Below are positions 1-7,653 of a DNA stretch of 64,000 nucleotides, piece after piece. Every line of letters begins with the position of its first letter. The first letter of the stretch is position 1. The notes beneath the pieces were generated by a model that saw only the letters and a program-made list of their open reading frames with translations, was not told the origin of the DNA and made no database searches. A program made the position numbers and the translations under genes. Origin of the DNA: Shewanella sp. VB17 (GTDB lineage Bacteria > Pseudomonadota > Gammaproteobacteria > Enterobacterales > Shewanellaceae); contig NZ_JABRVS010000001.1 in NCBI RefSeq assembly GCF_013248905.1, positions 2,480,001 to 2,544,000 of the forward strand. The letters are read 5' to 3'.

Positions 1-565
1 GTAAAATGGCATCGAATTGGTTGTAGAGGTATTCACCAAATACTCGAGCATCGAAATGAGTTAGCGCTGTATTAGCCACCCCCATGCGTAATACATTGGC
101 ATGGAGTACCTTAACTCGACTGGAGGAGTATTCGTTCGTCACCAGTAGGCCTGAATTTTTCATTAAAGCGGCCATTTGTGTTGTTTTTGAACCAGGCGCT
201 GATGCCATATCCAGTATGGAGTATTGGGCCGTGTGATCAAAATCATCAAAGAGTGCTGTGGGGGGCAACATTGAACTCGCTTCTTGAATATAAAAAAGCC
301 CCTGAATATGTTCTATGGTGTTACCTAATTGTATTTCATTGTCTAAGGCGACCCAGAAGCCATCACTGCACCAAGGGATAGGCTCAAGTGTCCAGCCTTT
401 AGGCTTCATCAAGTCGATAAAATCTTTGGAAGTAATCTTTAGCGTATTGATACGAATAGAGGGACGAAGAGGCCGATGACAGTAGCTGATAAAATCATCC
501 ATAGTGAGGTGAGAAGGCATATCTTTGACAATGCTATGAAGAAAATCTTGATTTAAATGAGCCAT
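1..565 (-). CDS. rsmF: 16S rRNA m5C1407 methyltransferase RsmF, N-terminal part (cut by window edge)
   Basis: The minus strand from the ATG at 565 reads open to the window edge, giving 188 residues beginning MAHLNQDFLHSIVKDMPSHL. The protein follows E. coli RsmF (YebU) closely: RPLRPSIRINTLKI near the N-terminus, WTLEPIPWC, GLFYIQEASSMLPP, then the SAM-binding stretch DMASAPGSKTTQMAAL and SSSRVKVLHANVLRMGV. RsmF methylates C1407 of 16S rRNA in the 30S subunit using S-adenosylmethionine. The catalytic cysteines and the C-terminal RNA-binding part lie beyond the edge. No strong Shine-Dalgarno sequence precedes the start, which was chosen from the match to the family N-terminus. Confidence 0.93.
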   Translation of the reverse strand, partial: MAHLNQDFLHSIVKDMPSHLTMDDFISYCHRPLRPSIRINTLKITSKDFIDLMKPKGWTLEPIPWCSDGFWVALDNEIQLGNTIEHIQGLFYIQEASSMLPPTALFDDFDHTAQYSILDMASAPGSKTTQMAALMKNSGLLVTNEYSSSRVKVLHANVLRMGVANTALTHFDARVFGEYLYNQFDAIL

Positions 566-737
566 AAGGAAGAAACGGTACCAGCAACATATTATTTTTC
601 GGCATTATAGCATAGCATAACGGAGTGAGTGTACGAGGTTAGGATTTGTGGAGTGACTTGATGTTGAGGGTTAGCTTCTCTTAGGTTGACAGCTGATAAT
701 TCAGTTGCAGAATGATGCGTGATTAGAAGGATGTAGT

Positions 738-1964
738 GTGTTAAATCGGATATGGTTATTTTTCTTTGTAACAGCGATGCTTGCCATTGTGTTTCAACTT
801 TTCAATGGTCATATCGAGGTGCTATCAGCATCAGTTAATGCATTGTTTGACAGTTCAAAACTCGCGGCTGAAATTGCGCTGGGATTAATCGGGGTGCTAT
901 CTTTGTGGATGGGATTGATGCGTGTGGGTGAAAAAGCCGGTGTGGTTGGTTTTTTTGCCAGATTGTTTGAGCCTTTATTATCTAAGCTAATGCCGGACGT
1001 ACCTAGAGGTCACCCAGCATATGGCAGTATCACGATGAACCTTACGGCGAATATTTTAGGGCTTGATAATGCGGCTACTCCTCTGGGATTGAAGGCAATG
1101 CAAGATTTACAGAGCGTAAATCCGGATAAAGCAGTCGCCACGAATGCCCAAATTTTGTTCTTAGTGCTTAATACTTCATCTGTAACACTTGTGCCTGTGA
1201 CTGTCTTTCTTTATCGAGCTCAGCAAGGTGCATCGGCCCCTGCTGACATTTTTTTGCCGATACTTCTGGCCACAACGGCGTCTACCTTAGCTGGCGTTAT
1301 TGTTGTATCACTGTTTCAGCGTATTTCTTTGCTTAATACGGTTGTTTTAGGTTATGGAACTGTGCTTTTGGGCTCGATAATGGCGTTAGTTTTCTATTTG
1401 GGGACCTTAACCACATTAGCAATAGGAACCCTGTCGACAGGAATGGGCAATGGAATATTACTGCTATTGGTGTTCAGCTTTATACTGGTGGCAGGTCTAC
1501 GAAAAGTGGCCGTATATGATGAGTTTATCATTGGCGCTAAAGAAGGCTTCGCTCAATCAATCACGCTTATCCCATACTTACTTGCCATGTTACTGGCTAT
1601 TGCCCTGTTGCGTGCTTCTGGTGCATTAGATTATTTGTTAAACCTTATTTCTTTGATAGTGTCAGTGATAGGAGGTGATACCCGTTTTGTCGATGCATTG
1701 CCGACAGCAATAATGAAACCTTTTAGTGGCTCAGGCGCCAGAGCAATGATGCTTGAAACTATGGAACACCATGGTGTCGATTCATTTGCTGGGCGTTTAG
1801 CTGCTGTTTTTCAAGGAAGCACTGAAACCACTTTTTATGTATTAGCGGTTTATTTTGGTGCGGTTGGGATTAAGAATGGCAGACATGCGTTATTGTGTGG
1901 CTTAACCGCAGATTTTTCTGGGATCCTTGCGGCTATTTTTGTTTGTTATTATTTTTATGGTTGA
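738..1964 (+). CDS. Fused SpmA/SpmB-like nucleoside-recognition (Gate) domain membrane protein
   Basis: This 408-residue, very hydrophobic protein has about ten likely membrane segments. The N-terminal half resembles SpmA (LGLIGVLSLWMGLMRVGEKAG, MTMNLTANILGLDNAATPLGLKAM-like region) and the C-terminal half resembles SpmB (FIIGAKEGFAQSITLIPYLLAM, GSTETTFYVLAVYFGAVGI). In Bacillus these are two separate spore-maturation proteins. In Gram-negative bacteria that do not sporulate the fused form is annotated as a nucleoside-recognition or spore-maturation protein of unknown substrate. It stands alone between rsmF (divergent) and dgkA (convergent). Function here is unproven; a transport or gating role in the inner membrane is inferred from the fold family only. 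Confidence 0.85.
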   Translation: MLNRIWLFFFVTAMLAIVFQLFNGHIEVLSASVNALFDSSKLAAEIALGLIGVLSLWMGLMRVGEKAGVVGFFARLFEPLLSKLMPDVPRGHPAYGSITMNLTANILGLDNAATPLGLKAMQDLQSVNPDKAVATNAQILFLVLNTSSVTLVPVTVFLYRAQQGASAPADIFLPILLATTASTLAGVIVVSLFQRISLLNTVVLGYGTVLLGSIMALVFYLGTLTTLAIGTLSTGMGNGILLLLVFSFILVAGLRKVAVYDEFIIGAKEGFAQSITLIPYLLAMLLAIALLRASGALDYLLNLISLIVSVIGGDTRFVDALPTAIMKPFSGSGARAMMLETMEHHGVDSFAGRLAAVFQGSTETTFYVLAVYFGAVGIKNGRHALLCGLTADFSGILAAIFVCYYFYG

Positions 1965-1987
1965 TGTCGTTGTTTATCTAAATGTTG

Positions 1988-2359
1988 TTAAAGATAGCGA
2001 GATCCCAGTACAACAGCCCAGGTTGTTGCACATAATGTCAGGCTTATAAAAACAGCGGCAGATGCAACATCTTTAGCTTGTCCGCTCAATACGTGAGTTT
2101 CGTCACTAATTCTGTCGACAACGGCTTCTATGGCTGAATTTAATAATTCAACAATTAACACAATAAATAGGGTTAAGATCAGTATTAAGCGCTCTATTAT
2201 ACTGATGTCAGCAATTAATGCTGCGGGGAGCATTAAGCAGGCAAGCACGAGTTCTTGTCTAAATGCGGCTTCATGTATCCACGCGGCCTTAAGTCCTTTC
2301 ATCGAGAAGCCAAATGCTCTCAATATACGTCTAATACCGTGGTTATGTTCAGGTTTCAT
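1988..2359 (-). CDS. dgkA: Diacylglycerol kinase DgkA
   Basis: A small integral membrane kinase that phosphorylates diacylglycerol left over from membrane-derived oligosaccharide or lipid A decoration, returning it to phosphatidate. The reading frame is open upstream to 2467, but the family is about 120 residues long and starts just before the RRILRAFGFSMKGLKAAW segment, so the internal ATG at 2359 (MKPEHNHGIRRIL) is chosen, giving 123 residues. It has a GGA about 7 nt upstream. The conserved catalytic block ELLNSAIEAVVDRI is present, between the second and third of three membrane helices. A phosphoethanolamine transferase gene at 51220, whose reaction releases diacylglycerol, is a plausible metabolic partner. 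Confidence 0.92.
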   Translation of the reverse strand: MKPEHNHGIRRILRAFGFSMKGLKAAWIHEAAFRQELVLACLMLPAALIADISIIERLILILTLFIVLIVELLNSAIEAVVDRISDETHVLSGQAKDVASAAVFISLTLCATTWAVVLGSRYL

Positions 2360-2536
2360 ATTGGTCCAAAGTTGATTTTTGCTGTTAGCAGCTTGTTTTT
2401 GTAAGAGTATCATATAGTGTAAATGTGTGACTAATTTCAAATCGTGTGTTTCCTGTTCTACACTCATGATTATTGATGTTGGACTGTTTGTTAGATTAAT
2501 GGACTAATCTGACGGTGTTGCGCGAAGGAGTGCTGA

Positions 2537-3436
2537 ATGAAAGCTTGGCGATATTACACTTTTATCCTCGTATTAACGGCTACATTTCCATGTATGACAC
2601 TGGGTAACTCTCTATTAGAAGTGACACCAGTGAAGCCACCTTTTTTACCATCCAAATCTGTCTTTTCCATTAACCACCCACTATTTTCGGCCAATTTACC
2701 CATAGAAGGAAGCCTTTCAGATTATCTCATCAGTGAAAAGCTTGATGGTGTCAGAGGGGCTTGGAATGGTAAGCAGCTATTCACTCGAACGGGGAGGAGA
2801 ATTATTACTCCGAGTTGGTTTACTCAAGACTTTCCTGATTATCCGTTAGAGGGGGAATTATGGATGGGAAGAGAGACATTTGAACAGATGTCAGGCTTAG
2901 TGAGAAGAACCACACCTCTTGATGAGGAATGGAAAAAAGTTAAGTTTATGGTGTTTGATTTTCCTAGCAGCGAACTGACGTTTGAGCTTCGTTACCAAAA
3001 ATTTGCAAAAGACTTAGCCAATATTTCTCCTTATATAGTGGTCATTGAGCAGAAGCGAATATCCAGTTTAACTGAGTTAGATATTTGGTTTGAACAGGTG
3101 GTTAAACAAGGAGGGGAAGGGTTAATGTTACATCGTCAAACATCACTTTACATCGCAGGTAAAAATAAAGATGTGATAAAATTCAAACCACTTTTTGATG
3201 CAGAAGCAATGGTCATTGGTCATATACCGGGAAAGGGCAAATTTACAGGTATACTGGGGGCATTATTGGTTGAAACGCCAGAAGGGTTACGCTTTAAAAT
3301 TGGCACCGGCTTTACGTTAGCGGAACGTCGCCAACCACCAAGATTAGGCGCTATGGTGACTTATCAGTTTTCTGGTTTGACGCAGAAAGGGACGCCTAGG
3401 TTTGCACGCTTTTTAAGAGTAAGGTTAAGCGAGTGA
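2537..3436 (+). CDS. Exported ATP-dependent DNA ligase (LigE type)
   Basis: The 299-residue protein has a hydrophobic N-terminal export signal (residues about 5-23) followed by a compact ligase core. The nucleotidyl-lysine motif EKLDGVRG places the AMP-accepting lysine at residue 68. Motifs EGELWMG (III region), FMVFDFP, EGLMLH (IV) and KDVIKFKP (V) follow, then a C-terminal OB-fold ending ARFLRVRLSE. Minimal periplasmic ATP ligases of this type occur in Vibrio, Shewanella, Haemophilus and Neisseria and have been suggested to seal incoming DNA or biofilm DNA; that role is inferred. A GAAGGAG ribosome site precedes the ATG. The chromosomal replication ligase is NAD-dependent and is not in this window. 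Confidence 0.93.
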   Translation: MKAWRYYTFILVLTATFPCMTLGNSLLEVTPVKPPFLPSKSVFSINHPLFSANLPIEGSLSDYLISEKLDGVRGAWNGKQLFTRTGRRIITPSWFTQDFPDYPLEGELWMGRETFEQMSGLVRRTTPLDEEWKKVKFMVFDFPSSELTFELRYQKFAKDLANISPYIVVIEQKRISSLTELDIWFEQVVKQGGEGLMLHRQTSLYIAGKNKDVIKFKPLFDAEAMVIGHIPGKGKFTGILGALLVETPEGLRFKIGTGFTLAERRQPPRLGAMVTYQFSGLTQKGTPRFARFLRVRLSE

Positions 3437-3842
3437 ACCTTCATCGTTATCTATCTATCGCTTGCTCAGCGGGATCTGTGTAGGCACTTCTGCGAGACGC
3501 CGAAAGCACATCTGACCGCCACGGACGCACATTAACAGGCAAGTAAGCTGAATAAGGTTTTCTTTAGAAAAGCTAACGTAAAAGGATTTCATATCGTCTA
3601 TAAAGTTATGCCTGTCTCATCTCTTTTGTTCATTGTAACCATATCTTCGACTATTTATGAGGTAAACCTCTGGTCCTGATGGAAGTGAATCACATCTTTT
3701 CGCTTGAGCATTTTATTTTTAATTAGCTTGCCAGCCTTATTTACAGTAAAAAAATCAAAAATAAACTTTGTGATATCTATTATTCATTTGATAATGAGCG
3801 CCTATCCGTTCGTATTCACTATATTTTTTGATGTCTTGTCGT
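3437..3842. other. Gene-free stretch with a copy of a dispersed repeat
   Basis: No convincing gene lies here. A short frame on the plus strand (3704-3919) runs into the cyclase gene and has no family features. On the minus strand, around 3474-3514, the sequence carries GCGTCTCGC, GAAGTG and CTACACA in that order, closely matching the core of the tandem repeats at 13602-13630 and more loosely 22630-22690. The left edge of the accessory island is probably here. Confidence 0.5.
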
Positions 3843-4781
3843 TTATTGTAGAGAACTTGCTTTTATTTGGTTTTTACCAGTATTTTTTGCTATATATAAT
3901 GCATTGTCGGCGATATTAAGCAGATCATTATAGTCGCTGGTCGATGTCGGGCAAGGATGATTAGTCAACCCTATAGATATGCTAACATCGACTCTTTGTT
4001 TTTTGCTATTAATAATATTAAGTTGTGCTAAATTTTTTAGTAGAGTATCTGCTAGATTTTGTGCTTGATCTAATGAAAGATTTCCCCAAATGATGACAAA
4101 TTCATCACCGCCGAAACGATAACAACAATCACTGGGTCGCTTACATAAATTGTTGATTAGCTGAGCGACGATTTTTAAACATTGATCTCCAATTAAATGC
4201 CCATGTGTATCATTAATTCCTTTAAAGTCATCAATATCAATAATACCAACTGATATAGGAAGGAATAGACGTTGACAGCGTTTTAATTCGTTTAAGAGAA
4301 AGTTATCACCATAGTGACGATTATGTATTTGAGTAAGCCCATCATACTGGGCGTTTTTTATGGCTTCTTCTTCGGCGATTTTTCGTATAGTTATATCGTA
4401 ATGGATGATGCTATAGTAATCGCAATTTGTAATAGGTAATGGGATAACTCTCATCATGAACCATCTTTGTTTATCTGGACTATGGCAGGGATATTCTAGA
4501 TAAAAACTCTCTTTAGTGCGTATGACATTTTGTATCCCCACAAAGGCTTCTTGTCCAAATTCGTCTCCATTGTTACTGGCTTGACGACAAACAGATAAAT
4601 AATTTTTACTGGTCCATTCACTATCAATAGTTGAGCTATTATTATTGTTGGCAAAGCTGCACCAAGGTTGGTTTACGTAGATTATATTTCCTTTGTTATC
4701 AATGATAGTGATGTGTTCACCGAGAGTATTTAGAAGGAAAATCGCCATCTTGTTAAGATCGAACTCCATAGGGCTATTCAT
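3843..4781 (-). CDS. PAS-GGDEF diguanylate cyclase
   Basis: This 312-residue protein has an N-terminal PAS domain (about residues 15-135, with NTLGEHITIIDNKGNIIYVNQ and a C-terminal DITIRKIAEEEA linker) and a C-terminal GGDEF domain (about 142-310). The active site RFGGDEFVII is intact at 224-228, and an inhibitory-site RxxD (RPSD, 215-218) stands exactly five residues before it. It should therefore make cyclic di-GMP from two GTP and be restrained by product. No membrane segments are evident, so a cytosolic sensor is likely. An AAGGAAT ribosome site precedes the ATG. It is monocistronic and lies at the left edge of the accessory region. The PAS ligand is unknown. Confidence 0.9.
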   Translation of the reverse strand: MNSPMEFDLNKMAIFLLNTLGEHITIIDNKGNIIYVNQPWCSFANNNNSSTIDSEWTSKNYLSVCRQASNNGDEFGQEAFVGIQNVIRTKESFYLEYPCHSPDKQRWFMMRVIPLPITNCDYYSIIHYDITIRKIAEEEAIKNAQYDGLTQIHNRHYGDNFLLNELKRCQRLFLPISVGIIDIDDFKGINDTHGHLIGDQCLKIVAQLINNLCKRPSDCCYRFGGDEFVIIWGNLSLDQAQNLADTLLKNLAQLNIINSKKQRVDVSISIGLTNHPCPTSTSDYNDLLNIADNALYIAKNTGKNQIKASSLQ

Positions 4782-4857
4782 GCTATTCCTTTTCTATCAA
4801 ATATTTATCTAGACGATATTGTAAACAATTATGAGTAATTTTAGCTTTGATATTGAG

Positions 4858-5160
4858 TTACGCAAGCCAGTACAGTGTTGGGTAGAATATTGAAGGTCGC
4901 CGCTTCACTTTTATTAATCGCTTCCTGCGGGTGCCGTGCACGTCTTGCATGTTCCAGACATACATTAGACATTTTCTTTCATCCATGAAGGTTAAACGTA
5001 CCAATGTCGTGATCACACGGATGTGAATGAACGACCTTATGTGCACCTTGCTTAACAAGGATCTGCGAGATGCTGGCTCTTGATTTAATTTTTGGGAAAT
5101 AAAAGATGAAACAAAAGATAAGACAAAAGATAGGACAGGCACATCTTTATTCTGCCTCTT
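4858..5160. repeat. Dispersed non-coding repeat, Shewanella-type
   Basis: This stretch has the look of a mobile non-coding repeat. It contains GC-rich patches (CGCTTCCTGCGGGTGCCGTG, GGATCTGCGAGATGCTGGC) in an AT-rich background and a 94-residue frame with no domain and odd composition. I did not call that frame a gene. I recall similar segments near other Shewanella genes, but only a search of the genome would confirm copy number. No terminal inverted repeat was found. Confidence 0.4.
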
Positions 5161-5270
5161 TTGTCTTTTCTGAATATCTTCAGCACCAATAAAAAATTAT
5201 AGTTGGCAATGCATTAAGTTATTTGTTAAACATAGATTTACTATATATGAGCGTGGCATCGGCAGAAATA

Positions 5271-5285
5271 TGCGCGATTCGCGCA
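5271..5285. promoter_or_regulatory. Perfect palindrome upstream of the DHFR-fold cassette gene
   Basis: TGCGCGATTCGCGCA is a 7+1+7 inverted repeat about 47 bp upstream of the ATG at 5332. It is GC-rich in an AT-rich region and is followed directly by CTATAAAATTGCTATAAG, which contains possible -10 elements. It is a candidate operator for the downstream gene. No regulator is known. Confidence 0.35.
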
Positions 5286-5331
5286 CTATAAAATTGCTAT
5301 AAGTAATTTCTAATTTGGAGTTGAATCTACT

Positions 5332-5895
5332 ATGAAATGTTCTGTATATATTGCAACAAGTGCAGATGGTTATATTGCAACAACCGAAGGTGATGTAAAT
5401 TGGCTACATACCGCAGGAAATTCGGAAGCGGATATGAGCGATAACCTTGATATGGGTTTTAATGAATTTGTAGCCTCTGTTGACTGTATGATCATGGGAA
5501 GAAAATGTATGGATGCAATTTCTAGTTTTAATTTAACTCCTGAACAATGGCCATATGGAGATATGAAGGTTTACGTATTAAGTCATTCTATCAATGAACC
5601 ACCTGAAAATTTACGCGGGCAAGTTGAAATGTATTCAGGCGATATCTCAAAGTTAATAAGTCACCTTGAAACTGAAGGATATAAACATGCATACATTGAC
5701 GGTGGAACAACAATTACGGCTTTCATTAACCTTCAACTCATTAATGAAATGATAATTACAAAAGCTCCAATCATTTTAGGTGGAGGTATAGCACTTTTTG
5801 GTAAAATCAATAGTAATATTAAGCTAATTAACTCAGAGGCAATTGCATTTCCAAATGACTTTGTTCAAGTTAAGTATGGTGTGAATTACTTATAA
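5332..5895 (+). CDS. Dihydrofolate reductase-fold (RibD C-terminal type) protein, cassette gene
   Basis: The 187-residue product has the RibD-C/DHFR-like fold signature: an N-terminal strand SVYIATSADGYIA, DCMIMGRKCMDAI, KVYVLSHS, then HAYIDGGTTITAFI and APIILGGGIALFG. Such proteins bind NADPH, and most have no proven substrate. It is not one of the short trimethoprim-resistance Dfr types. A TTGGAG site precedes the start. The stop codon (5893-5895) lies inside the first core of an attC-like site, as is usual for integron cassettes, and the gene is richer in A+T than the core genes. The upstream boundary of the cassette is not clear. Confidence 0.82.
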   Translation: MKCSVYIATSADGYIATTEGDVNWLHTAGNSEADMSDNLDMGFNEFVASVDCMIMGRKCMDAISSFNLTPEQWPYGDMKVYVLSHSINEPPENLRGQVEMYSGDISKLISHLETEGYKHAYIDGGTTITAFINLQLINEMIITKAPIILGGGIALFGKINSNIKLINSEAIAFPNDFVQVKYGVNYL

Positions 5896-5945
5896 CAAAT
5901 AAGGAGAGGCTGCGGGCAGCCGCGTCCTAATCCCAAGTGTTGAAC
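5890..5945 (+). other. attC-like recombination site A (downstream of DHFR-fold gene)
   Basis: The outer cores are TTATAAC (5890-5896) and GTTGAAC (5939-5945), the latter fitting the GTTRRRY consensus. They enclose a GC-rich centre with GGCTGC-GGG-CAGCC. The stop codon of the upstream gene falls in the first core. Inner-arm pairing is poorer than in site B, with which it shares its right half, so confidence is moderate. A fold of the bottom strand would test it. Confidence 0.5.
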
Positions 5946-5984
5946 AAGCCCGAGACTGTAGGAGTCGATACCTTTATATAGTAA
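5903..5984 (+). repeat. 82-bp repeat, copy A (attC right half plus 39 bp)
   Basis: This block matches 11007-11088 without gaps; by hand I count about 72 of 82 positions identical. It begins inside the attC-like site, runs through GTTGAACAAGCCCGAG and ends at CCTTTATATAGTAA. Copy A is followed within 20 bp by the end of the IS110-type element. Copy B is followed by the IS91-type element. Confidence 0.8.
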
Positions 5985-6000
5985 TAAGGAAAGTCGGGAA

Positions 6001-6108
6001 ATATATGGACGCTCCAGGTTAGTCAAGGTAATACTCATCTAGCCAAATGAATCAATAGACATATATGGACGCTCCCGGTTAGTCAAGGTAATACTCATCT
6101 AACCAAGG
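6001..6108. repeat. Tandem duplication of the IS110-type element end
   Basis: The unit beginning ATATATGGACGCTCC at 6001 recurs at 6061. About 43 of the first 45 bp match, up to TAATACTCATCT, with a 60-bp period. One copy is probably the true end of the present element and the other a relic of an earlier insertion at the same place or a tandem-junction product. Confidence 0.85.
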
Positions 6109-6119
6109 TATTTTTGACC

Positions 6120-6462
6120 TTAGTTTCTTTGTTAACTATGACCTCTCGTTACGTGTTTATTGACTGACTCTTTTCGCTTTAAGCGATAGTGCTGACATAT
6201 ATACGGGCTTAACACGTTCTCTTTTTAGAGAAAATGCGCCCCTGATGAATTCCGTACCTACACACCTAAAAGTATTTGAACAGCCAGTCGGGTTATTAAC
6301 CCTTGTCTCTAACGGGTTTATGCAGGATGAACTGAGTCTTTTGTCATCAATTTAACCACTTCTCTAAGAGGTGACTATCAAGTGCTCACTACACCCAGTC
6401 GGGCTCAGTATCGGCTCTTGTCTTGAACGAGCTTTGCTTGATAGTCGATACCATTAACATTA
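6120..6462 (-). ncRNA. Candidate bridge RNA region of the IS110-type element
   Basis: IS110-family transposases are guided by a bridge RNA from the element's non-coding end; in the IS1111 group this is downstream of the gene, which fits this segment. Two related blocks lie 111 bp apart: CCAGTCGGG at 6284-6292 and at 6395-6403, each followed within 30 bp by CTTGTCT and AACG. They could be the two guide loops (target and donor). Exact ends of the RNA cannot be read from sequence alone; no expression evidence is available. Confidence 0.45.
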
Positions 6463-7503
6463 TCAGACGCATGATATTATCTCTGCCGTTTGGCCGCTTT
6501 GTGCTTGATAACGTGTTTGTTTTTTTAATAATATCCACATCAGCCTTGCCAGTTTATGTGCTGTCGCTACCGTGGCCTTATTAAAACCTATTCGCGCTTT
6601 TAATTGAGTTACCCATTGGTTGAGTGCGTCATCTTTTTTGTGTGCATGACTAACAACGGTTCTCGCACCGTGGATGAGTTGTTTCCGTAAATAGCTGTCA
6701 CCACGCTTAGTAATACCATAAATCTGGCTTTTATTTCCTGAGGCATATTGCCTCGGTGTTAGCCCAAGCCAGACAGCGAGTTCTTTAGGGCCATTAAAAG
6801 CCTGGCCTTTGTCGATACAAGCTTCAAAAGCGGAGGCTATTACATGACCAATACCCGGTATGCTGAGCAGTATCGGTCCTGTTTCGGTTTGCTCTACCTT
6901 CTGTTTTATCAACTTATTGAGGTCTTTGAGTTGCTTAGTTATTTGCAAGTATTCATCATAAACTTGGTTGAGGAGATATCTGAGTAAAGGTCTCTGCTCA
7001 CTGTCATTGATAATATCCCAGATGTTTTGTTCAAAAGCGGTAAAACCTTGTGGGAAAACAAAGCCAAAATCAACCAATAACCCTCGAATTTGATTGGTAC
7101 AAGCGATACGCTGTTTGATTAACCGGTCTCTTATTCGGTGCATCATCAAGACCTCTTGCTGGGCCTCTGACTTAATTGGCACAAAACGAATATTAGGTCT
7201 TGAACTTGCTTCAAAGATAGCTAATGCATCGTTACTGTCATTTTTATTGCCGCGAACAAATGGGGTAACATGTTGAGCGGGTATCAACTTAACGTTATGA
7301 CCAAATTGTAAACCGACACGGCCCCAATAGTGGGATGAATAACAGGCCTCCATAACCACAGTACAAGCAGGCGTGTTGCATAGCAGCTCTTTAAGCTGAT
7401 TTCTGTTCAGCCGTTTGTTATAGACTTTTTTAGCATCTGCAGTCATTCCAAGTACTTGGAATACATTCTTTGCAAGATCAATCGCAATAGTGGTAACTTT
7501 CAT
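6463..7503 (-). CDS. IS110 family transposase (DEDD recombinase)
   Basis: The 346-residue protein has the N-terminal DEDD RuvC-like domain (IAIDLAKNVFQV, VMEACYSSHYWG, HVTPFVRGNKNDSNDALAI), a central coiled-coil linker, and the C-terminal Transposase_20 domain (LLSIPGIGHVIAS, LAVWLGLTPRQYASG, ITKRGDSYLRKQLIHGAR). Length and motifs are complete, so it may be active. It acts with a bridge RNA to recombine element ends with the target. The ribosome site AAGGAG overlaps a second copy of the subterminal repeat core (7506-7515), so that core may affect both translation and recombination. It shows no frameshift. Confidence 0.95.
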   Translation of the reverse strand: MKVTTIAIDLAKNVFQVLGMTADAKKVYNKRLNRNQLKELLCNTPACTVVMEACYSSHYWGRVGLQFGHNVKLIPAQHVTPFVRGNKNDSNDALAIFEASSRPNIRFVPIKSEAQQEVLMMHRIRDRLIKQRIACTNQIRGLLVDFGFVFPQGFTAFEQNIWDIINDSEQRPLLRYLLNQVYDEYLQITKQLKDLNKLIKQKVEQTETGPILLSIPGIGHVIASAFEACIDKGQAFNGPKELAVWLGLTPRQYASGNKSQIYGITKRGDSYLRKQLIHGARTVVSHAHKKDDALNQWVTQLKARIGFNKATVATAHKLARLMWILLKKQTRYQAQSGQTAEIISCV

Positions 7504-7653
7504 AGTGGACGCTCCTTATGTAACTGAATGGTCAATATCAGTTTGGCGCATTGACGCCGAATTAGGGAGCGTCCATCTCATCAGCCATCGTTAATTGCAC
7601 TTCTCTGTCGCTGTGACTAAAATTTAATCATGGTGATGTCATTGGAGTGAGTT

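Larger units (their letters stand above)
6001..7583 (-). mobile_element. IS110 family element, IS1111-like group
   Basis: The element holds one transposase gene (6463-7503, minus strand), about 460 bp of non-coding sequence downstream of it, and a short leader upstream. An 11-bp inverted repeat lies just inside the ends: ATGGACGCTCC at 6005-6015 (again at 6065-6075) and GGAGCGTCCAT at 7566-7576. Subterminal inverted repeats and a long non-coding end downstream of the transposase are hallmarks of the IS1111 group. The outer ends (about 6001 and 7583) are estimates, because these elements make no clear target duplication. Confidence 0.8.

Noticed and set aside
3704..3919. A 71-residue hydrophobic plus-strand frame
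   Set aside because: It runs into the opposite-strand cyclase gene, starts in AT-rich DNA without a ribosome site, and its hydrophobicity is what AT-rich non-coding DNA gives.
4858..5142. A 94-residue minus-strand frame
   Set aside because: No domain or ribosome site, odd composition, and it lies in what looks like a non-coding dispersed repeat.
5160..5331. An attC site upstream of the DHFR-fold gene (GTTAAAC near 5225)
   Set aside because: The core-like heptamer is present but no paired arms or partner core could be found.
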